Shown here piece after piece: positions 17,053-25,495 of a stretch of 64,000 bases of DNA; position 1 is the stretch's first letter, and each line of letters opens with the position of its first letter. The notes below the pieces were generated by a model. That model saw nothing but the letters and a program-made list of their open reading frames with translations. It ran no database searches and was not told the DNA's origin. The stretch lies in contig OY761989.1 of the NCBI GenBank assembly GCA_963665165.1, positions 1,426,001-1,490,000 on the forward strand, in the 5' to 3' direction. Made by a program: the position numbers and the translations under genes. This DNA comes from G963663315 sp963665165. GTDB lineage: Bacteria; Pseudomonadota; Gammaproteobacteria; Arenicellales; Poriferihabitantaceae.

Positions 17053-17526
17053 ATGCGGAACAAGAATCTGGAAATGTGGGTCGGAATATTCATGCTGGCG
17101 GGCATCGGCGCCCTGGCCATGCTCGCGTTCAAGGTCAGCGAGTCCGGTATCGGTACGGGTCAGATCTATACGGTCCAGGCGCGCTTCAGCAATACAGGTG
17201 GTTTGAGCGTCAAGGCTCCGGTCATGATCGGGGGGGTTCGCGTCGGCCGCGTTGGTAATATATGGATTGACAAGCAGGAGTATATCCCGGTGGTTGATCT
17301 TCACATCGATGTTCATTACGATACATTGCCCATAGACACTGGCGCGTCGATTCTGACCGCGGGGTTGCTTGGAGCGCAGTATGTCGGCCTGTCCCCCGGC
17401 TCGTCGGATGTTTACCTTGAAGAAGGGGATGTCCTGGAGTTTACCCAGTCGGCTATTCAGCTTGAGTCCCTGATCAGCCAGTTCATGTTCAGCCAGGGCC
17501 GTAACGAGGAATCCGCATCGCAATGA
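17053..17526 (+). CDS. mlaD: Mla system MCE-domain protein MlaD
   Basis: A 157-residue protein anchored by one N-terminal transmembrane helix (about residues 9-28) and followed by a periplasmic MCE domain (VQARFSNTGGLSVKAPVMIG, then VRVGRVGNI). In E. coli MlaD (183 residues) hexamerises into a lipid-conducting ring. This protein is shorter at the C terminus. Its stop overlaps the mlaC start by four bases (ATGA). Confidence 0.95.
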   Translation: MRNKNLEMWVGIFMLAGIGALAMLAFKVSESGIGTGQIYTVQARFSNTGGLSVKAPVMIGGVRVGRVGNIWIDKQEYIPVVDLHIDVHYDTLPIDTGASILTAGLLGAQYVGLSPGSSDVYLEEGDVLEFTQSAIQLESLISQFMFSQGRNEESASQ

Positions 17527-18185
17527 AACCCCGATTGAAAATTGGTTTGAAATCCCTGGTTCGCTTCTTCCTCTGCCTCGGTCTGGCTGTTCTGCCGGGA
17601 GTTTCGTCAACTTCGGCCTTATCGGTGGTCGAACAACCGGTACCGGCTATCCAGAGCACCATTGATTCGTTACTCGCCTCCTTTTCCACCGACCGGAAAC
17701 AACTCGAAAACAACCACAAGCAGCTATTTGACCTGGTTGATCGAATTGCCAGCCCGATGTTTGAATTTGACTATATCGCCAAGCTGATTCTGGGTGCAAA
17801 CTGGAAGACGGCCACTACGCAACAGCGCAGGGAGTTTGCGCATGAGATCAAGAGATTGTTGATCGCGACTTATGCCACAGCGTTATTCCTGTACACGGGA
17901 AACGAAGCCGTTTCTTTTGATGAAACCAGCATCAAGCAGAAGAAGTCGAGAAATTTCGCCACCGTGCGTGGTCATTTCCAGACCGCAGACGGCAGCAGGT
18001 TCGATATGGTTTATTCCCTGATGCAGAAGCCCGGAGAGAACTGGAAAATCTATAATCTGACGGTGGCTGACCTGAATGTGGTATTGAATTATCGAAATGT
18101 GGTCCAGTCCGCCATCCTGAAGAATGGTATCGAGAGCACGATTGCCCTGATGAAAACCAATAACGACAAGAGTTATAATCGTTGA
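17523..18185 (+). CDS. mlaC: Periplasmic phospholipid-binding protein MlaC
   Basis: A 220-residue protein with an N-terminal signal peptide (hydrophobic about residues 12-33, likely cleaved near SSTSALS). It belongs to the MlaC/Ttg2D family and shuttles phospholipid between the outer-membrane MlaA complex and MlaD. Family features are FDYIAKLILGANWKTATTQQ and the C-terminal NLTVADLNVVLNYRNVV. It overlaps both neighbours by a few bases in the mla operon. Confidence 0.94.
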   Translation: MKPRLKIGLKSLVRFFLCLGLAVLPGVSSTSALSVVEQPVPAIQSTIDSLLASFSTDRKQLENNHKQLFDLVDRIASPMFEFDYIAKLILGANWKTATTQQRREFAHEIKRLLIATYATALFLYTGNEAVSFDETSIKQKKSRNFATVRGHFQTADGSRFDMVYSLMQKPGENWKIYNLTVADLNVVLNYRNVVQSAILKNGIESTIALMKTNNDKSYNR

Positions 18186-18472
18186 ATGAACCTCGCAGCC
18201 CAATCAGTGTACAAGACGATGTGATCAGCCTGTTCGGGGCGTTGACCCATAATACGGTCACTGCGGTTTATCGGAATACCCCCGCGTTTACCAGACCCGA
18301 TTATCAGGTTGACCTGCAGGGGGTGGAGAAGGTGGACAGCGCCGCGTTTGCCCTGTTTGTAATCTGGTCTGACCGAGCTGCCCGAAATTCGTCGAACCTG
18401 CATTTCATCCATGTTCCCGACAAGCTGAAGGAAATCGCGCAACTGGCCAATCTGGAGAGTATACTGGATTAA
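18182..18472 (+). CDS. mlaB: STAS-domain protein MlaB
   Basis: A 96-residue STAS-domain protein whose order and size match MlaB, the cytoplasmic regulatory subunit that stabilises MlaF. The segment VDLQGVEKVDSAAFALFVIW is the STAS core, with a Ser-Ala pair in the usual loop. The reading frame opens with a TTG that overlaps the mlaC stop (TTGA). The nearby ATG at 18186 is in a different frame. A later in-frame GTG is possible, so the exact start is uncertain. Confidence 0.85.
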   Translation: MNEPRSPISVQDDVISLFGALTHNTVTAVYRNTPAFTRPDYQVDLQGVEKVDSAAFALFVIWSDRAARNSSNLHFIHVPDKLKEIAQLANLESILD

Positions 18473-18544
18473 TCCGGCCCGCGACCCGGTAACAATCGAC
18501 CGCAAGTAGTACAATACAATATAATCAGACACGGTTCACAAAAA

Positions 18545-18781
18545 ATGGTTACTCCCCTGGATATACAAGGCTGGATTTCTGAAGGTCTGGCAGGCAGCCG
18601 GGTCGAAGTCGATGGCGATGGCCATCATTTCGAAGCGGTTATCGTTTGTGAGGATTTTGCGGGCAAGTCGTTGATTCAGCGGCACCAGATGGTCTATGGG
18701 GCGCTGGGAGACAGGATGAAGTCTGAAATTCACGCATTGTCGATGAAAACAATGACCCCTGACGAGATTCAGACAGATTAA
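18545..18781 (+). CDS. ibaG: BolA-family protein IbaG
   Basis: A 78-residue BolA-like protein with VEVDGDGHHFEAVIVCEDFAG and the conserved HALSMKTMTPDE C terminus. The linkage to mlaB is as in E. coli, where ibaG lies downstream of the mla genes; there murA follows, whereas here grxD does. BolA proteins bind a [2Fe-2S] cluster together with monothiol glutaredoxins, which fits the neighbour grxD, 37 bases downstream. Confidence 0.9.
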   Translation: MVTPLDIQGWISEGLAGSRVEVDGDGHHFEAVIVCEDFAGKSLIQRHQMVYGALGDRMKSEIHALSMKTMTPDEIQTD

Positions 18782-18818
18782 GTCGGAGCACCATTACATT
18801 TAATCAGGAGGTTGAGGT

Positions 18819-19130
18819 ATGTCAATTCAAGAACAATTGAAAGAAGTAATAGACAATAACGAGATTATTCTTTTCATGAAGGGTTCTCCGGATTTTCCTC
18901 AATGCGGATTTTCCGGACGCACGGCACAGATTCTGCAGGCGTGCGATGTCAAGTTTGCCTCGGTGGATGTGCTGGCCAACAGCGCTGTCCGGGAAGGGAT
19001 CAAGGAGTTCTCCAATTGGCCGACGGTTCCCCAGTTGTATGTTCGGGGCGAATTTATCGGCGGCTGTGACATTATGACCGAGTTATATGAAAACGGCGAG
19101 TTGCAGAAGATACTGAAACCGGACGCGTGA
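18819..19130 (+). CDS. grxD: Monothiol glutaredoxin Grx4
   Basis: A 103-residue monothiol glutaredoxin with the CGFS active site (PDFPQCGFSGRTAQIL), the cis-Pro segment WPTVPQLYVRGEFIGG and the glutathione-binding CD pair. It stores and transfers [2Fe-2S] clusters, often as a heterodimer with BolA proteins; ibaG is immediately upstream. A strong Shine-Dalgarno AGGAGG lies 7 bases before the ATG. The stop overlaps the GTG start of trmB. Confidence 0.97.
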   Translation: MSIQEQLKEVIDNNEIILFMKGSPDFPQCGFSGRTAQILQACDVKFASVDVLANSAVREGIKEFSNWPTVPQLYVRGEFIGGCDIMTELYENGELQKILKPDA

Positions 19131-19843
19131 CGAGCCGGGAATGCAAGTCAATCAGGACCTTCGTTTTACGCGGCAGCAGGATTACCCGTGCCCAGAGGCA
19201 GGCGCTGGACAAGTTGCTTCCGGTGTATGGCTTGAATGGATTGAATCCGGCGGACCCTCAACCGGACAGGGTGGATATCCCTGCCGTATTCGGCCGATAC
19301 GCACAGACTGTCCTTGAGATCGGTTTTGGCGATGGAGAAGCCCTGGTCCAGCTTGCCAGGGAACATCCGGATAAAAACCATATCGGAATAGAAGTGCACC
19401 GTCCGGGGGTCGGTCATTTGCTGTTGCAACTGAAAAAACACCAACTCGAAAATGTCCGGGTGTGGCTGGGCGATGTGGTGGACAGCCTGGGAAGTGTATA
19501 CCCGGATCAATCGTTTGACCGGATCAACCTGTTTTTCCCGGACCCCTGGCCGAAAAAGAAACATCATAAAAGGCGGTTGCTGCAAGCCGGCTTTGTCGAC
19601 CAGATGATCTCCAAGCTGAAACCCGGAGGGGTATTCCACTTCGCGACAGACTGGGAGGACTATGCCGTCGAAGCCCTGCGCAAACTGGAGCAACATCCGG
19701 CTTTGGTGAACCAGGCAGGCCCCGGCAACTATATGTCACCGCCTGCCGACCGGCCTGAGACCAAATTTGAACGCCGCGGTAAACGTCTGGGTCATGGCGT
19801 ATGGGACATTGTGATGATCCGGTCAGGACAGGTTTTCCCGTAA
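19127..19843 (+). CDS. trmB: tRNA (guanine-N7)-methyltransferase TrmB
   Basis: A 238-residue SAM-dependent enzyme that makes m7G46 in tRNA (E. coli: 239). Motifs: VLEIGFGDGEALVQLA (SAM site), HIGIEVHRPGVG, INLFFPDPWPKKKHHKRR (family signature) and the C-terminal TKFERRGKRLGHGVWD. The GTG start overlaps the grxD stop by four bases. The 3' end overlaps the convergent DUF255 gene by 21 bases. Confidence 0.96.
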   Translation: MTSRECKSIRTFVLRGSRITRAQRQALDKLLPVYGLNGLNPADPQPDRVDIPAVFGRYAQTVLEIGFGDGEALVQLAREHPDKNHIGIEVHRPGVGHLLLQLKKHQLENVRVWLGDVVDSLGSVYPDQSFDRINLFFPDPWPKKKHHKRRLLQAGFVDQMISKLKPGGVFHFATDWEDYAVEALRKLEQHPALVNQAGPGNYMSPPADRPETKFERRGKRLGHGVWDIVMIRSGQVFP

Positions 19844-21856
19844 CCGCTCCAGGTTGGTGACCGGGGGGCCGCATTGATTCCCCCTGCAGATATAAGCGCA
19901 TGTACCGGGCCGCGTTTTATAAACCGCAAGCGAGGGAGGCAGCTTCCCGGTATGGGCCGGAATGGCGAAGCATTGCAGTCCGGGGGTGTATTCCTGGTTG
20001 ATGGAGTCAGACCAGAGTTTCATGTCGTCACGCTTGCCGCGAATGATGACGGTGGAAAACCCCTTATCGAGTTTTTGCAGGGCGATTGACATGGAGGCGT
20101 TGACCGACGGATGACGGCGAAGCTCATCGGAAAACTGGATGAGCGCCTTTTCGGCGGTTTGCAGATATCCGGTTTCCGCCAGCAGGGCGCCAAGCCCGAG
20201 CAACCCGGAAACAGCCAGGCCATTGCCGGAAGGAATGGCGTCGTCCGTTCCGGTCTTGGGGCGGTACAGCAGTTTTTCATGGTCATGGGAGGTAAAGAAG
20301 AAACCACCCTGTTCAGGGTCTTCGAAGCGCTCAATCATCGCGTCCGCGATACGGATCGCAAAATCCAGGTCGGATTGCCGCCATTCCGATTGCAGCAGTT
20401 GCAATAGTCCGCAGAGCATGAACGCGTAATCATCCAGGTAGCCATTCAGACGGGATTTCCCCCCGGCATAACTGGCCAGCAACCGGTTGCCCTGCCACAG
20501 GTTGCTCCTGATGAAATCAACCGATCTTTGGGCGGACCGGATAAAGGAGTCACAATTGAAAATCCTTCCCGCGAGCGCCATTCCCGAAATCATCAGGCCG
20601 TTCCAGCCGGTCAGTATCTTGTCGTCCAGTCCCGGGCGAATCCGCTGGCGGCGTATTTCGAGTAATCGGGATTTTGCGTCCTCTACGGACTGGTTCGTCC
20701 CGGGAGGCCGTTCCACTGGTTCCTGTTCATCATCCGGCTTCAGATTCAAGTGCCACCGGCCGTCGAAATTCGCCTCTCCGAACAGACCGAAGGTACTTTC
20801 GATCAGGGCATACTCATCCCTGGTCAGCACGGCGCGCAGGTCGGTTTCACTCCACACATAGTATTTCCCTTCTTCCCCTTCGGAATCGGCGTCCAGGGTT
20901 GAAGCGTAACCCCCTTCCGGCTGTTGCATTTCAGAGACCACCCATTGTGCCGTGGATATCGCCGAGTCCCGGTACAGTGGCTTCGGGGAAACCTGCCAGG
21001 CCTGACTGTAAAGCGCCAGCAACTGGGCATTGTCATACAGCATTTTCTCGAAATGCGGGATCTTCCATTCCCGGTCCACCGAGTAGCGGAAGAATCCCCC
21101 CGCAAGGTGATCGTACAATCCGCCCCTGGCCATTCGGGTCAAGGTTTTCCCGACCATTCCAGCCGCTTTTGAATCGGGCGCCGTTGGTCTGGCGGCGGCG
21201 ATCATCAGTAATTCAAGCTGGGTGGGATGGGGGAATTTCGGCGCATTGCCAAATCCGCCGAAGATGCTGTCGAACTGGCTGTCCAGAACCCTTGCGGCAT
21301 GATCCAGCGCCTTTGCCGGGTCGACGATTACGGATTCCGGAGTCGAGGGATTGAGGTTTTCGAGGGCCTGGTTGAATGACAAGTGGTAGTCGCTCAATTT
21401 TTGCTGGTTTTCCTGATAGTGTTCGGCGATCCGTAGCAGTAATTCACCGAAACCCGGCATGTCGAACCGGCGGGTCGGGGGGAAGTAGGTGCCGGCGAAA
21501 AAAGGAGCGTGCCCGTTCGGGGTCAGGGCGACAGTCAGCGGCCAGCCTCCGGGGCGCTGGGTCAGCATCTGGTGGGCCAGTTGATAAATCTTGTCGAGGT
21601 CAGGCCGTTCTTCACGGTCCACCTTGATGCATACGAAATGCGCATTCATGAGCGCGGCTGTTTCCTCGTTTTCGAAACTCTCCTTCTCCATCACATGGCA
21701 CCAGTGACAGGCTGCATAGCCGATGGAGAGAAGGATAGGTTTGTTTTCGACTCGGGCCAACTCCAGCGCCTGGGCGTTCCACGGGCGCCAGTCAACCGGA
21801 TTATTGGCATGCTGCAACAGATAAGGGCTGCTTTGGTCGATCAGTTTGTTCGGCAT
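19823..21856 (-). CDS. DUF255 / thioredoxin-fold protein (YyaL, SPATA20-like)
   Basis: A 677-residue protein with an N-terminal thioredoxin-like domain carrying a CxxC motif (YAACHWCHVMEKESF, near residues 47-61) and the conserved segments SPYLLQHANNPVDW and QRPGGWPLTVALTP. A long (alpha/alpha) barrel-like region follows (HFEKMLYDNAQLLALY, GWNGLMISGMALAGR). This is the family annotated as thioredoxin domain-containing or YyaL/SPATA20. The fold of the second half resembles sugar-processing enzymes, but no reaction is established, so I assign none. It is transcribed toward trmB and diverges from lgt. Confidence 0.85.
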   Translation of the reverse strand: MPNKLIDQSSPYLLQHANNPVDWRPWNAQALELARVENKPILLSIGYAACHWCHVMEKESFENEETAALMNAHFVCIKVDREERPDLDKIYQLAHQMLTQRPGGWPLTVALTPNGHAPFFAGTYFPPTRRFDMPGFGELLLRIAEHYQENQQKLSDYHLSFNQALENLNPSTPESVIVDPAKALDHAARVLDSQFDSIFGGFGNAPKFPHPTQLELLMIAAARPTAPDSKAAGMVGKTLTRMARGGLYDHLAGGFFRYSVDREWKIPHFEKMLYDNAQLLALYSQAWQVSPKPLYRDSAISTAQWVVSEMQQPEGGYASTLDADSEGEEGKYYVWSETDLRAVLTRDEYALIESTFGLFGEANFDGRWHLNLKPDDEQEPVERPPGTNQSVEDAKSRLLEIRRQRIRPGLDDKILTGWNGLMISGMALAGRIFNCDSFIRSAQRSVDFIRSNLWQGNRLLASYAGGKSRLNGYLDDYAFMLCGLLQLLQSEWRQSDLDFAIRIADAMIERFEDPEQGGFFFTSHDHEKLLYRPKTGTDDAIPSGNGLAVSGLLGLGALLAETGYLQTAEKALIQFSDELRRHPSVNASMSIALQKLDKGFSTVIIRGKRDDMKLWSDSINQEYTPGLQCFAIPAHTGKLPPSLAVYKTRPGTCAYICRGNQCGPPVTNLERLRENLS

Positions 21857-21966
21857 TTGCGGTTATGGAACCAGGTCGGTGTAATAAGATAGAATCCGGT
21901 CACTTGAGCCGCTGGTCGGTACGGTCTTTTCAACAGTGGAGCCAAGGCTATAGACAGTGGATTACG

Positions 21967-22752
21967 TTGATTATACATCCTGACATTAACCCGGTCGCCA
22001 TATCAATTGGCCCGTTCGAGATACATTGGTATGGATTAATGTATTTACTGGGTTTTGGAGCTGGATTCGTCCTGGCCCGGTATCGCGCCCGCCGACCGGA
22101 TTCGGACTGGAAGCCGACTGAAATTCCGGACCTGGTCTTTTTTATCGCGGTGGGCGTGATTGTCGGCGGCCGACTCGGCTATGTGGTTTTTTACAATCTG
22201 GCCCACTATACCGGAAACCCTCTTGAAGTTTTCGCGATATGGGATGGCGGCATGTCATTTCATGGAGGATTGCTCGGTGTACTGGTCGCGATTGGCGGTT
22301 ACGCCAGAAAAACCCGGCGCGATTATTTCCGGGTTTCGGATTTTCTGGCGCCGTTGATCCCGCCCGGTTTGTTTTTTGGCCGTATCGGAAACTTTATCAA
22401 CCAGGAGTTGTGGGGCAGGGTGACGGATCTTCCCTGGGGGGTCGTGTTCCATACCGCACCCGGTCCGGCCAGACACCCGTCCCAGATTTACGAAGCGTTG
22501 CTGGAAGGGTTGCTGCTGTTCATCATCCTGTGGTGGTTTTCCTCCCGCGCCAGAAGTCCGGGACAAATCTCGGGGCTGTTTTTGGCCGGATACGGAATTT
22601 TCAGGATAATTGCGGAGTTTTTCAGGGAGCCGGACAGTCATATCGGGACCATCGCGCTGGACTGGACCACGATGGGGCAATTGTTAAGCCTGCCGATGGT
22701 CATTCTGGGGATCTGGTTGCTGTTCCGCGCCCGGATGAAATATTCCTCCTGA
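21967..22752 (+). CDS. lgt: Prolipoprotein diacylglyceryl transferase
   Basis: A 261-residue inner-membrane enzyme that transfers diacylglycerol from phosphatidylglycerol to the lipobox cysteine of prolipoproteins. The family signature is GRIGNFINQELWGRVTD; other conserved parts are NPVAISIGPFEIHWYGLMYL and GGMSFHGGLLGV. The frame is open 34 codons further upstream, but homologues begin at the IHP.DPVA segment, so the TTG at 21967 (reading M-IIHPDINPVA) is chosen. It lacks a strong Shine-Dalgarno sequence, so the start is less certain than the identity. Confidence 0.92.
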   Translation: MIIHPDINPVAISIGPFEIHWYGLMYLLGFGAGFVLARYRARRPDSDWKPTEIPDLVFFIAVGVIVGGRLGYVVFYNLAHYTGNPLEVFAIWDGGMSFHGGLLGVLVAIGGYARKTRRDYFRVSDFLAPLIPPGLFFGRIGNFINQELWGRVTDLPWGVVFHTAPGPARHPSQIYEALLEGLLLFIILWWFSSRARSPGQISGLFLAGYGIFRIIAEFFREPDSHIGTIALDWTTMGQLLSLPMVILGIWLLFRARMKYSS

Positions 22753-22801
22753 TCTCCCGGCGCCGGTATGAAATTTGAAGTCCATCGGTTTTCATAAAGG
22801 G

Positions 22802-22822
22802 TCCATAAACGGGACTTATGGA
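22802..22822. promoter_or_regulatory. Perfect 7-bp dyad upstream of aprBA
   Basis: TCCATAA and TTATGGA flank a 7-base centre, ending 115 bases before the aprB start. No T-run follows, so it is not a typical terminator of lgt. A -10-like TACTAA about 13 bases downstream would place the dyad over the -35 region of an aprBA promoter. An operator for a dimeric regulator is the simplest reading, but it is unproven. Confidence 0.4.
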
Positions 22823-22937
22823 ACGAATCGCAATACTAATTAGTTATTTGGCCCCAAAAGAGTTACATTACCCCGATTACAAATAGCGCCCTGCTTGCCG
22901 GCGTTATTGTTTCTTACCCGAACCGGAGATCAAAGTT

Positions 22938-23402
22938 ATGCCTACTTATGTTCGTACCGACAAATGCGATGGATGCAAAGGCCAGGACAAAACCGCCTGC
23001 ATGTATATCTGCCCGCACGACCTGATGAAACTCGACAAGGATGGTTCCGAAACCGGCCACGCGATGAAAGCGTTCAACCAGGAACCCGAGCAATGCTGGG
23101 AATGCTATTCGTGCGTTAAAGTCTGTCCGCAACAGGCGATTGAATGCCGTCATTACGCAGACGTTGTACCGCTGGGGGCACAGGTCCAGCCACTCAGAGG
23201 GACCGATTCGATCATGTGGACCATCAAATTCAGGAACGGGAATCTGAAACGGTTCAAATTTCCGATCCGCACGACTCCGGAAGGCTCTGCCGACCCCTAT
23301 GGCGGAAAACCTGAAGCCGACAGTAACGATCTGACGAACCATAATCGTTTGTTTACCGATGGAACCCATAGTTGTGACATGAGCCAGTTTCTGGCCAACT
23401 AG
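22938..23402 (+). CDS. aprB: Adenylylsulfate reductase beta subunit
   Basis: A 154-residue iron-sulfur subunit of dissimilatory APS reductase. Two ferredoxin-type [4Fe-4S] motifs are visible: CDGCKGQDKTACMYICP (residues about 10-26) and CWECYSCVKVCP (about 53-64). A C-terminal tail follows that wraps around AprA in known structures. In sulfur oxidisers the enzyme converts sulfite plus AMP to APS, passing electrons toward the membrane. GGAG lies 10 bases before the ATG. aprA follows 49 bases downstream. No sat, aprM or qmo gene is adjacent. Confidence 0.97.
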   Translation: MPTYVRTDKCDGCKGQDKTACMYICPHDLMKLDKDGSETGHAMKAFNQEPEQCWECYSCVKVCPQQAIECRHYADVVPLGAQVQPLRGTDSIMWTIKFRNGNLKRFKFPIRTTPEGSADPYGGKPEADSNDLTNHNRLFTDGTHSCDMSQFLAN

Positions 23403-23451
23403 ATATCAGCCGGGCATTGTATTCACTTTTTAAATCAGACAGGAGACCTTG

Positions 23452-25410
23452 ATGTCAGACTATTCGTTTTCAAATCCTGAAGTGGTCGAGGAGGAGTGCG
23501 ACATTCTGATCATAGGCGGAGGAATGGCCGCCTGTGGAGCGGCATTCGAGATCATGAAATGGGCTGGCGGAACCGGCCTTAATATCAAGCTGGTGGACAA
23601 GGCGGCAATGGACCGCTCCGGTGCGGTTGCCCAGGGACTGTCCGCTATCAACACGTATATGGGTGAAAACGATCCGGCTGAGTATGTCCGTTATGTACGG
23701 GGCGACCTGATGGGGATTACCCGTGAGGATCTGGTTTACGATGTCGGCAGACATGTCGATGACTCGGTACACAATTTTGAAGACTGGGGACTTCCGATCT
23801 GGAAACAGAAAGGAGACGAAGGCAAGAAACTGAGAGATGGCGGCAAGCCGGTCCGGTCCGGTCGATGGCAGATCATGATTAACGGCGAATCCTACAAATG
23901 GATCGTCGCCGAAGCCGCCAAGAAAGCGCTGGGCGTGGAAAACATTCGTGAGCGCATCTTTATCGTCCGCCTGATGACCGACAGGAATGACCCGACCAGG
24001 GTGGCCGGGGCCGCCGGTTTCTCGGTTCGTGAGAACAGGATTTATATCTACAAATTCAAGACCTGCCTGCTGGTCGCCGGCGGCGCCGTCAATGTGTTCC
24101 GGCCACGCTCCGTGGGGGAAGGCACCGGCCGCGCCTGGTATCCGGTCTGGAACGCCGGTTCCACATACGCCATGGCGGCGGAATGCGGTGCGGAAATGAC
24201 GTTGATGGAAAACCGCTTTGTACCGGCGCGGTTCAAGGATGGTTACGGCCCTGTCGGCGCCTGGTTCCTGCTGTTCAAGGCAAAAGCGATGAACGCCTTT
24301 GGAGAGGATTACCAGGAGAAAAACTACGAGTTGCTCAAGGACAACGGTTATGACCAGTATGCCGTTGGTTTCGCCATGGGGACCTGCCTCAGAAATCACC
24401 TGATGATGATTGAGATGCGGGAAGGACGCGGCCCGATCATGATGGATACCCCGACCGCGATGGCTAAACTGGCGGAAAGCATGACACCCAAGGAAATCAA
24501 GCACCTGGAGGCGGAAGCCTGGGAGGATTTCCTGGATATGACCATTGGCCAGTGCGGCGTATGGGCGGGCGAAAACATCGAACCGGACAAGGAAATGTCG
24601 GAGTTGATGCCGACCGAACCCTACCTGCTCGGTTCCCACGCGGGCTGTGCGGGACTGTGGTGCTCCGGACCGGAAGACCTGCCGGGCGCTCCCGACCACT
24701 ATTCCTGGGGATACAACCGAATGACCACGGTGAACGGTTTGTTTACCGGGGGTGACGGCGTCGGCGCCTCAGGGCATAAATTCTCATCCGGATCGTTTAC
24801 CGAAGGCCGGATTGCCGCCAAGAGCATGGTGCAGTATTGTCTTGATAATCCGGACATCAAACCGGAGCCTTCCCGCACCACGGAAGAGTTGGTGGAAGAG
24901 ATATACCGACCGGTAAGGACCTTCCTGGAACACAAGGACTACACGACGGCGATTGATGTCAATCCGAACTACATTACGCCAAAAATGCTGCAGTTCCGGC
25001 TGCAGAAGATCATGGATGAATATGTGGCCGGTGTTGCCACCTGGTATCAGACCAACCAGCAAATGCTGGAAATTGCCGAGAAGAAGATGACCATGCTGAA
25101 GGAGGATTCGCTGAAAATGCGGGCCAAGGACCTGCATGAATTGCTTCGCGCCTGGGAAAACTATCATCGGATCATTGCGGCGGAAGCGCACATGCAGCAC
25201 ATTAAATTCCGTAAGGAAACCCGCTATCCGGGTTATTATTACCGTGCGGATTACAAGGACATCAATGACGATGAATGGAAGTGTTTTGTGAATTCCCGGT
25301 ATGACCGGGATACCGGACAGTGGGAACTCAGGAAAGTCAAATGGACGCCTCTGATCGCGGTAGGGGAGAAGGAGCCCGCAGGCATGAAAAACATGGGCCC
25401 CGACATCTGA
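23452..25410 (+). CDS. aprA: Adenylylsulfate reductase alpha subunit
   Basis: The 652-residue FAD-binding catalytic subunit of APS reductase, related to fumarate reductase flavoproteins. The N-terminal dinucleotide-binding motif is CDILIIGGGMAACGAAFEI. Active-site segments are NRFVPARFKDGYGPVGAW (substrate-binding Arg) and LLGSHAGCAGLWCSG (His). The family-typical GDGVGASGHKFSSGSFTEGR is near residue 430. An in-frame TTG stands one codon upstream; ATG 23452 with AGGAG at good spacing is preferred. A strong hairpin terminator lies 21 bases after the stop, so aprBA looks like a two-gene unit. Confidence 0.97.
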   Translation: MSDYSFSNPEVVEEECDILIIGGGMAACGAAFEIMKWAGGTGLNIKLVDKAAMDRSGAVAQGLSAINTYMGENDPAEYVRYVRGDLMGITREDLVYDVGRHVDDSVHNFEDWGLPIWKQKGDEGKKLRDGGKPVRSGRWQIMINGESYKWIVAEAAKKALGVENIRERIFIVRLMTDRNDPTRVAGAAGFSVRENRIYIYKFKTCLLVAGGAVNVFRPRSVGEGTGRAWYPVWNAGSTYAMAAECGAEMTLMENRFVPARFKDGYGPVGAWFLLFKAKAMNAFGEDYQEKNYELLKDNGYDQYAVGFAMGTCLRNHLMMIEMREGRGPIMMDTPTAMAKLAESMTPKEIKHLEAEAWEDFLDMTIGQCGVWAGENIEPDKEMSELMPTEPYLLGSHAGCAGLWCSGPEDLPGAPDHYSWGYNRMTTVNGLFTGGDGVGASGHKFSSGSFTEGRIAAKSMVQYCLDNPDIKPEPSRTTEELVEEIYRPVRTFLEHKDYTTAIDVNPNYITPKMLQFRLQKIMDEYVAGVATWYQTNQQMLEIAEKKMTMLKEDSLKMRAKDLHELLRAWENYHRIIAAEAHMQHIKFRKETRYPGYYYRADYKDINDDEWKCFVNSRYDRDTGQWELRKVKWTPLIAVGEKEPAGMKNMGPDI

Positions 25411-25430
25411 TTACAATTCCGGATTCAAGC

Positions 25431-25459
25431 AAAAAGCCAGTTTGCGAACTGGCTTTTTT
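25431..25459. terminator. Bidirectional rho-independent terminator between aprA and the bactofilin gene
   Basis: A 12-bp stem (25431-25442 with 25447-25458), containing AAGCCAGTT and AACTGGCTT, surrounds the 4-base loop TGCG. It ends in six T residues on the plus strand and five A residues at the other side. It can end aprBA transcripts, and on the opposite strand bactofilin transcripts. Confidence 0.85.
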
Positions 25460-25495
25460 GTGGCGGGAATCCTGCGCGAACCGGGGAACTCCTGT

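Noticed and set aside
22802..22822. The aprBA dyad as a rho-independent terminator of lgt
   Set aside because: The stem is A/T-rich, only 7 bp long and has no following T-run.
23470..24699. A 409-codon frame antisense to aprA
   Set aside because: Shadow frame over a highly conserved enzyme gene; no start context or family motifs.
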